Shown piece by piece: positions 7,815-16,000 of a stretch of DNA of 60,816 bases. How positions within the stretch are numbered: the first letter of the stretch is position 1; every line of letters begins with the position of its first letter. Under the pieces are notes generated by a model. The model saw only the letters and a list, made by a program, of their open reading frames with translations. It was not told where the DNA came from and made no database searches. This stretch comes from Acidobacteriota bacterium (GTDB lineage: Bacteria > Acidobacteriota > Terriglobia > Terriglobales > Acidobacteriaceae): the NCBI GenBank assembly GCA_021851335.1, contig JAJZEA010000015.1, forward strand, positions 1-60,816, written 5' to 3'. The translations under genes were made by a program, and so were the position numbers.

Positions 7815-8115
7815 TAGCCGTTGCCCTTGCCCTTGCCCGTTTTGGTTGTCATTCCCGCAGGGAATCTGCTTTTTGCCTTTGCCCTTGCCCTTGCTGTTGC
7901 CCTTGCCGTTGCCCTTGATTTTCTTGTTGTCATTCCCGCAGGGAATCTGCTTTTTGCCCTTGCCGTTGCTTTTCTGGTTGCCCTTCCCGGCAGGGAATCC
8001 GCTTCTGCTTTTCCCCGCAACCTCCACGACCGCACCCCCGCGACCCAAGGGAGCGCCACCCAAGCCACGTGGCGACCGAAGGTCGCGGCTGCCCCATGCA
8101 ATGGCCAGGCAGTGG
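7815..8115 (-). repeat. Composite intergenic element, copy 6 (with three Q hairpins)
   Basis: This follows the terminase stop. Minus-strand order: a degenerate S box one base after the stop, then a good S box (plus 8095-8103); the P hairpin (8072-8086); an N box (8037-8051); GGTGGAGGTTGC-like sequence; three Q hairpins (7984-7997, with one extra G in its loop, 7932-7946 and 7851-7865) separated by short GCAAGG/GCAACG tracts; and a final tract ending near 7815, about 130 bases before the kinase start. The three Q-T units are 52 and 81 bases apart, an independent amplification from that in copy 2. The stretch 7689-7814 shows nothing else I recognise. Confidence 0.85.
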
Positions 8116-9819
8116 TCAGCCGGCCCGCCGATAGTTCCCCGCGCGAAGCGGAATATTGCGTTGCATCGTCCTTCCGCCCAGCATCTGTTCCCGCGCCGCC
8201 AGTCCGATGGCCATGGCCATCACGCGATCGTCGTGGGTTCCGCTGCGTGCGCCCGCGCTGCCGTTGGCCAGCCGCACAAAGCTGCGACACTCCATCAGCA
8301 GCCCGCGGCTATTCAGCGCCTGCGGATGTTCCTGCACCACCGCCGCCAGCCGCGCCAGCACCATCGGACGCGTCAGCGTCGTCGTCAGCCATCCCGGCTG
8401 TCCATCGCCCGCCACCCATATCTCGTGATAACCCACCGTCTCGCCCAATCCCAGCAGCACCGCCGCCCCATGATTGTTCCGCTCCACCACCACCGGAGCC
8501 TCATTGAACCGTCGCGCCAGCCCCGCCACCTCACGCGCCAGATCGCTCCCGCCCAGGTGCGCCGCAAACTCCGCGCACTGCATTCCGCTTTCCAGGTCCA
8601 GCACCTCGGCCACGGAATAGTCGCCCTCCGAGCCGCCACCCGCCGGGTCCACCGACACCAGATAGCGCCGCCCGCACACCGGCGGCAGATACACCTCCAG
8701 CCTTCCGTTATGCATCCGTTCCGTCGGCTCGCCCAGCTCGGCCAGCCGCCGCTCCACCGCCTCCTGGTCAAAGTACATCTCGCCGGAAACCAGAAAGCAT
8801 CGCTCCGCATCTTCGGCAAACTCCTGCCGCGCCATCGGTCCCTGCGTAGCCATCATCCTCCGCCGATACGCAATCTGTTCCAGGTCCAGACCGCGCTCCA
8901 CAAACATCTCCAGCTCCTCGTCCGACAAGCTCGCTTCATCCACCGCCGGCAGCCGATAGCTCTTCTCCATCCACCACGGGAAAAAGTGCTTCACCATCCC
9001 CGTCTCGTCGGCCCGCATCCACTCGTCATAGAAGCAGCCGCTCGCCCCGTTCGGCGTCGACTCCAGCACCAGTTCCGTCTCCGCTCCCGCGCTGCCCGGC
9101 GCCAGCGACGCCCGCAATCCCGCCAGCGTCTCCTTCCCATCGCCCGGCCAGCGCGAAACCTCCGAGCAGTGCAGATTCTGCACCGTCATCCCTCGCCCCG
9201 CATTCCTGTCCGCCGCGCTCACCACGCGAAACTCCGAATCGATCTTCGGAAATCCGATCTGCCGCACATTCAGCCGATTCGTCACCAGCACGCCATCCTT
9301 CAACCCCTGCGGCAAATGCTCCACATACCGATGCACAATCCGCAAAATCTCCTCCGCAGCATCCTGCGTATGCGCCACCAGCAGCGTCAGCGTCCCCGGC
9401 CGGGTCACCGTCTTCAGCAGAAACCGTCCCGCCACCCACGTCGTCATCCCCATCTGCCGCGCCTTCAGCACAATATTCGCCGCCCCGCGCTGCCGCTCAA
9501 ACGCACGCTGCGCCGCATTCGGCTTCAGCGGATGCAACCGGCCATCCTTGCCCCTCACCTTCAGCAGATGGCTCGCCAGAAAAACCAGCGGAGTCTTCCC
9601 CTTCAACTTCAACGATGGCACATCCAGAATTTCGCCCAGCTTCACCAGCTCTTCCCGATCCCGCATCTCCCGCAACGCCATCATCTGAGCCTGACGTTGC
9701 TGCCGCATCTGCTCCAGTTGCTTCAGCTTTCCTCGCGCCAACTCCCACTCCTCTCTGTTCGGCGGCCAACCGTTCCCACCCCACCCGTGCGCAACACGAC
9801 CACCCCATCGACCCCGCAA
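8116..9819 (-). CDS. Phage terminase large subunit (ATPase-nuclease)
   Basis: A 567-residue protein. Residues 118-127, LKARQMGMTT, are a Walker-A-like motif of the kind seen in large terminases, and 216-224, LHCSEVSRW, is the Walker B region with E220. The C-terminal RNase-H-like nuclease shows D391 in YLVSVDPAGGGSEGDYS, E446 in VVVERNNHG and D530/D531 in GTHDDRVMA, a complete acidic set. It should cut concatemers and drive DNA into the prohead through the portal. All key residues are present, so it looks functional. The listed start is TTG; the true start may be slightly downstream. No neighbouring gene is clearly a small terminase subunit; the 121-residue gene at 18955 is the only candidate. 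Confidence 0.9.
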   Translation of the reverse strand: MRGRWGGRVAHGWGGNGWPPNREEWELARGKLKQLEQMRQQRQAQMMALREMRDREELVKLGEILDVPSLKLKGKTPLVFLASHLLKVRGKDGRLHPLKPNAAQRAFERQRGAANIVLKARQMGMTTWVAGRFLLKTVTRPGTLTLLVAHTQDAAEEILRIVHRYVEHLPQGLKDGVLVTNRLNVRQIGFPKIDSEFRVVSAADRNAGRGMTVQNLHCSEVSRWPGDGKETLAGLRASLAPGSAGAETELVLESTPNGASGCFYDEWMRADETGMVKHFFPWWMEKSYRLPAVDEASLSDEELEMFVERGLDLEQIAYRRRMMATQGPMARQEFAEDAERCFLVSGEMYFDQEAVERRLAELGEPTERMHNGRLEVYLPPVCGRRYLVSVDPAGGGSEGDYSVAEVLDLESGMQCAEFAAHLGGSDLAREVAGLARRFNEAPVVVERNNHGAAVLLGLGETVGYHEIWVAGDGQPGWLTTTLTRPMVLARLAAVVQEHPQALNSRGLLMECRSFVRLANGSAGARSGTHDDRVMAMAIGLAAREQMLGGRTMQRNIPLRAGNYRRAG

Positions 9820-9904
9820 CGTCCCGCCACGTCAGGAGCCGCCCGCCTGCCCGGGCCGCCTCGCGCATCCCCTGTGAACCTGCCCCAATCCCCGTCACTC
9901 CGCT

Positions 9905-10077
9905 TGTTGCCTCTTCTGTGCTCATTCCCGCAAGGAATCTGCTTTTACTTCTGCCCCTTTGGTTGTCATTCCCGCAGGGAATCTGCTTCTGCCCCTGCCA
10001 GGCGCCCCACCCTTGCCGCAACATGCGCGGCAAGGGTAAGGCGCCACGAAGGCCGCAGTGGCTCCATGCAATGGGGC
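9905..10077 (-). repeat. Composite intergenic element, copy 7 (P and N replaced by R hairpin)
   Basis: This follows the stop of the giant gene by four bases. Minus-strand order: the S box (plus 10065-10073); a degenerate P module; an R hairpin of near-complementary arms around ACCCTTGCCGC and GCGGCAAGGGT (about 10008-10037); then two Q hairpins (9968-9982, perfect; 9924-9938, one mismatch). The period-6 tract is almost absent, reduced to a few GCAGAA/GAAGTA units. It leads into the terminase leader. The copy shows that R can stand where N and P stand in other copies, so the element is modular rather than a single fixed sequence. Confidence 0.8.
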
Positions 10078-13000
10078 TTAGTTCCCGCCGCACCAGTAGC
10101 GCACGCTGTAGCCGGTCCCGGCTGTCAGCGCCACATCCGCTGTCAGCGTCATCCCCGTCGCCGACTCCGACCACTCCACCGCATTCACCGCCCCGCTTCC
10201 TGCTAGCGTCGTATTCACCACGCAGTTGGCGTTGTTCGTGTGCGCAAACGGAAACGTCAGCGTCGCCACCGTTCCGGTCGTTGTTGCCGTTCCCGTCGTC
10301 AGCGTCAGCGTGCCGCTCACGCCGTCGCAGACGTGCCCGCTGGCGCAGCCGATCGTCGCGCCCGACCCTGCCGCCGTGCCCGCCGCCAGCGTCATTCCGC
10401 CGCTGCCGGCAAAGCGCTGCGCCGTCGTCGCTCCAGCCACCGCCACCGTAAACGCCCCCGTCGATCCGCTATGCGTAAAATTCAGCGTCTCGGCTCCGTT
10501 CGTGCCCGGCACGCAGCTTGGCTGCATATTTATCATGTCCTGCGTGCTCGCGCTCCCGTTCCAATAGAAGCCTTGAATCGACACATAGCCGCCATCGATG
10601 CACTGGGTGGCTGTCGCCGGCGCTGTACCATTGATCAGCACCACCGGCATGCCCGCATTCACGCGAATCCCGCCATAGTTCGTCTGCACCAGATTCGCCG
10701 TCATCGTTCCCGGCACCGACAGGTTGCCCGCGTTCGTCACCGTCATCGCCGCCGTATTCGCGTTCGACCCTCCCTCATACACGATCAGACCGCCCGTCCC
10801 GCTTCCGCTTCCGTTGTTGATCACCACCGCATTCGCGCCCGCGCCCGCGTTGATCGCCGTCTGCCCATTCTGATACGCGACGATCCGGTCCATCGCATTC
10901 GCAGCATCCGTCATTCGCAGCGTATTGCCCGAGTCCTTCTTCCACGTCCACTCCGCCGCGCCGGTGTAGCTGTTCCACTCCACCGTCCCGTTCTGCTCCG
11001 CCGTCGCGCCCGGCTGAATCGCCAGCGTCCCGGCGGCGTTCGTCCCGTTCGTCAGGTTCACGTTCCCCGTCGCCGTCGCCGTACCCGTCACCGTCGGTGT
11101 CGCAATCGTCGGACTCGTCGCCAGCACCGCGCTGCCCGTGCCCGTCGTCGCCAGCCCGCTCACCGTCGTGCCCGTCGTCGCGTAATACGCCAACTGGCCC
11201 GCCGTTCCGCTCGCCACCGTGCCCGTGCCGCCGCTCGTCGCCCCGCAGCCCGTGCAGCTTGCCACCGTCAGATTGCCGCTTCCGTCAATCTTCGCCACCG
11301 TCGTCGGCGTCGCGCCGCCAGAGTAGAAAACCACTCCGCCCGTGCCCGCATTCGCCTCCACATTGAAGCGCACCGCGCCCGTGCCGCCCGCGTCCAGATA
11401 CTCATCGCCGCTCTGATACGCCTTGATGTGGTCCAGCCCGTCAATCGCCGAGTTCAGCGCCCAGTTGTTCGACCCGTCCTTCACCATGTACCACTGGCTC
11501 GCGCCCGTGTAGTCCTTGTAAAGGAAGCTCTCCTTCTGCGTCGCCGTCGCGCCCGCTTGCAGCGTCTGGTCAATCTCCGCATTCGCCGCGTTCTTCACCG
11601 TCGTCGATCCGGTGAACGTCGTCGTTCCGCCCACCGCCAGCGTGCCCAGGAAATCCGCGTTCCCGCTCCCGTCCACTGTGGCCACCGTCGCCGGCGTCGC
11701 GCCGCCGCTGGCAAACGCCACCCCGCCCGTGCCCGCGTTGCCGCTACACTGGAAGCAGACATTGCCCGCGCCCGTTCCGTTGATCGCCGTCGAATTGTTC
11801 CCCGCTGCGTTATGCTCCTCCATCTGCAACCGGATCGTCCCGTTGATCAGGTCCTGAAAGATCCAGTTCGACTCGCCGCTCGCGCCGTCCGTCAAGCCCC
11901 ACAGCCAGTTGTACTGCGTCGCCGACGTGCCATTGTCCACCTGACTCTCCCACTCCAGTCCGCGCACATTCCCCGCGCCCGTCCCCAGCCGATAGTGGTT
12001 CGTCACCGTCGCGTCCTTCTGGCTTGCGTACCAGTCTCCGTTCACCCCGTTGAAGGTCCGGTGAAACGCATCCCAGAAGCTGTTCCGGCTTCCGTTGTCC
12101 ACCAGCGCTCCGGTAAACATCGTCCCGCCCGTCATCCAGCTATTGAACTGGCTCCCCGCATCCGCAAGCACCTGCGTCGTCGAGCCTTCGTTCCTCACCC
12201 CCACCAGCGTATTGTTCTGCGCATTCAGCCCCAGATGCACCGCCGTCGCGCAGCCCTCCACATCGCCGCCGGTAAAGGTATTCCCGTCGCCCTGCAACAG
12301 ATTCACGCCAATCGTGCCCGCAATCGCGCTCCCGCTCGCCGTCGGGCAGTCGATATGCAGCCGCAGAAACGTGCTTGCATTCACCCAGTCCGTCGTCGCC
12401 GCATTCGCCACCTGATGCCCTACCGCGTTCACCGCAATCTGGAATCCGTTGAAGTCCTGGTCGAAGAACGTTCCTCCCGTGTAGTTGCCCGTTCCATCCA
12501 ACTGCATCGCCGTCTGGTTCGCGTTCCCCAGGTAGTAGTCGCTTTCGAGGTCCAGCTCCTGTGTTCTCCACGCCGCCAGCGCTTCCGTGCCCGCGCTCGT
12601 CGACCCGGTCGTATTCACCAGCACGTTGTCCATCGCAAAGCCCATCGTGTCCTGCGCATAGGTCGAGTCGCCCACCTGGATCGCGGCTCCCGCGCCCGAA
12701 TACGCCAGCACCGTGCCGCCCGATGTTCCGCTTGCCTCTGTACCGCCTCGCAGCGCGCAGCCATGCAGCTTCACTCCGCGCACCCCCGCCGGAATCACCA
12801 TCGGAGCCGTCATCGCAATCGTCGCGCACGGCAGGTCCACACGCGTATTCGCCACCCCGATCGTCACCGTCGAGCTGATCGCCTGCGACCCCGTGTAATT
12901 CCTCGCATCGCACGTCCCGCCCGTCGCCGGCAGCGCCGCCACGCACGCCGCGATCTGCGCTCCGAGATTCGCTCCGCTTTGCTGGTCCACCTCCGTCAAT

Positions 13001-16000
13001 CCACCCACCGACTTCGCCGTCAACGCGCCGCCAAAGGCCGTCACCGCCGCCGTCAGACTTGCGCCGCCCAGGTTGGCCAGCGCCTGCGCCGGAGTTCCCG
13101 CGCCCGTGCCGCCAAAGTTCAGCGCCAGAGTACCGGTCGAAACATTGCTCGCGTTCAGCCCCGTCAGGTTGCCGCCCGCCAGTTGCGGAGCCGTCTGCCA
13201 TGACGGCACAAACGCGCCCGTTCCGTTGCCCACATCCACCAGCAGCGCCGGTGTCGTCGAGCTGTTGCCCGCCAGCCGCGTCGGATTTCCGTTCGCATCG
13301 CCCACCACCAGGTCGCCCTCGCTCTGCGTCAGCGAACCGCTTGTCGTCACTGCGCCGCCGCTGGTTGCCGGCGGCGTCGGTGCCGCGGCTCCAGCCAGCA
13401 GAAACGCCTGATACTTGCCTGCCGGATAGCTGGCCGTCGTCGTCGTCGGATTGCAGGCCGTCATCGCCATCGTCCCTGCCGCCGTCATCGCGCCGCTCAA
13501 CTGCAACCCACTCACACTCGACGGCGGAGCCACAAACAGAATCCCGTCCGTCGCACTCGCGTTCGGCAGCGTGATCCCCGGCACCGTCGCGCAGCTTTCC
13601 GGTTTTACCGTTCCACCCGCAATCGCAAACGCCTGCTCGGCAAAGTCGGTCACCGGCAGCGTCCCGTCCGTCGCGCTGATCGCGCCCGCACGCACCCGCA
13701 GCCCCGGCATCTGCACCGCCGTCTGCCCCTGCATGCCCACATACCCGTCGTTCTCCAGCACCAGGTAGCGCGGCGGCTGATTCTCACTTGCGTTCAATCC
13801 ATCCGCAGCTCGCAGACACCACGCATCTCCATATCCACCCACCACTCCATGCAGGCAAAACTCGCCCGAATCGAAGTTCACCTGTCCCGGCAACGTCGTA
13901 CCCGTCGATACGCCCACGTTGTATCGCGTCGTCGTCACCGGCGCCGTTCGTGGCACGATCACCGAGGCGGCAATGCTGTCCGTATTCGTCAGAAAGGCAC
14001 GGAAGTCGTCCAACTGCTGCGTCTGACTCACCTGCGGCGGCTCGGCCACCGTGTCGGCAATCGGCGATCCCGACACGTTGATATTGCGCGCCGTCATATT
14101 CTGGAAGTCATAGAGCAGCACCGCGCCCATCAGTTGGTTGTCCACGCTGTCATAGGGACTCGGACAACTCGCCGAACCAAATGCACCATACGCCGAATTT
14201 CCGTCGCACCAGCCCACCTGTTCCGTCCCAATCGAGTCAATCGTCCACCCCGTCGCCGCCGTCGCAATAATCGGATAGTTCTGCGTGAACTTGATATTCG
14301 CATTGCGCAGATTCACCCCGATCACCGGCCGGTAGTAGCGCGAATACGTGGCAAACATCACGTGATAGACCCCGCGCCACAGCGAATCCGTCACCCCGCC
14401 CGCCGGAGCCTTGTTCTGGTCCGTCAGCCGTGTCTGGTTGTCCTGCTCGTGAAAGAAGTAGGTGTTGAACCAGGTATCCAAAGCATTTTGCGCCGTCTGT
14501 GACTGCGCCTGCGTTGACCAGTTGGATCCGTAGAAGATGATTCCATCCACTGATGTGCCATCGCCCAGGTTGTAATCATTCAACACCGCGTTCCCCTCGA
14601 TGCTGGTAGCCGGTGCGCGTGACTTCCACCAGCCGCCGATGATCAGCCCCGACATCATCCCCTGCAAGTTCAGGTTGTGAAACTGATCGAACTGTGAAGA
14701 CCCCAGCAGCAGCGCAATGCCCACGCCATTCATCGTCACCCGGTCCCACTGCCAGTAAGCAGCCGAGACCGTGGTCGCCGCAATGAACGCCTGCGAAATA
14801 TTCAGGTCATACAGATTCCAGGAATTAATCAACGTATCCGACCCGAAGATCGCAAAGTACGGCGCGGCCATCGTGTACTGCGAAGCCGAAACGGCGTTGC
14901 CCGTGAAGCTCGACGTGATCGTCGCCCCGTTGCCATAGATCGTCAGCGGCGTCGATTGTCCGCTGGGGATGCGAATCGCATAGCCCAGATACCCCGGCGT
15001 CTCCGGCGCCAGATTGGTGCAGGGAACTCCGTTGCAGGTGTCTGTACTCGGTGCCGTGCCGTCGTCCCACGCCGTCTGCATATACCCGGTGATCGTCCCG
15101 ATGAAGTACGTCTTGCCCTGCGTCAGCGTCACCGATCCGGCGTGCGTTCCATTGCCGGTCGCAAACTCGATCGCATTGTTGAAGCACTGCGTATCGTCCG
15201 TCACGCCGTCGCCCGCGCAGCCAAAGTCATCCACGCGAATATCCGCCGAGTAGGTCGTCGCACCGCGCCGCTGATCGAGCACCGGCGCAGGCTGCTTCGG
15301 CGCCGGTGGCGGAGCCACGGCGATCGTCGGGCAGCTTGTGTAGCCGCTTCCACCACTCGTCACCGTGTAGCTGGTCACCGCACCGTTGCTCAGATTCGCA
15401 GCCACCTGCAATCCGCTTCCGCCGCCGCCCGTCACCGTCACCAGCGGAGCCACCGTATACCCCTGCCCAAGCTGTCCTGGAATCACCGAAGTGACCGCGC
15501 CATTCTGCGTCGGATCATAGACGCACTGCGCCGTCGCCTGCATCGCCGCAAACTGCGCATAACTGCCCGTCGTTCCCGGCGGAATCAACGCGGATGCCGC
15601 TCCGCTCACACATCCGCTCACGCTCGGCGAAAGCGCGCAGTTGGTCGTTCCGTCAATCACCGGAGCATTCAGCGCGCCGGTCATCGTGCCGCCAGCCAGC
15701 GGCAGTTCGCCGCTGCCGCTGGCAATCTGGCTGGCCACGGCCTGGTCCACATACGCCTTGTTCGCCGCCTGCTCTGGAGCCGTCGGCGCATTGGCCACCA
15801 ACAACTGCTGAAAGGCCGGCACAAACGCCATCCACGCCGTCTCCACGTTGGTCGAGGTGCTCGGCGGCATGCCCTGCGCGCTCACCGCATTGCCCGCCGT
15901 CGCGCTGTCGCAGGCCGAGTTGCCCGTCACCGTGTTGTAGGGAATCCGAAAAATCTGCCAGCTCGTCGTCAGGCTCACCGTCTGGTCGGCAAACGCGCAG

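Noticed and set aside
1274..9982. Recurrent Q hairpins as a CRISPR array
   Set aside because: Spacing is irregular, the repeats are about 15 bases, and the intervals are low-complexity and repeated. There are no cas genes.
4479..13203. Very long plus-strand open frames opposite the portal, terminase and giant genes
   Set aside because: They are His/Arg/Pro-rich mirror frames of GC-rich minus-strand genes with clear homology. No start signals or domains support them.
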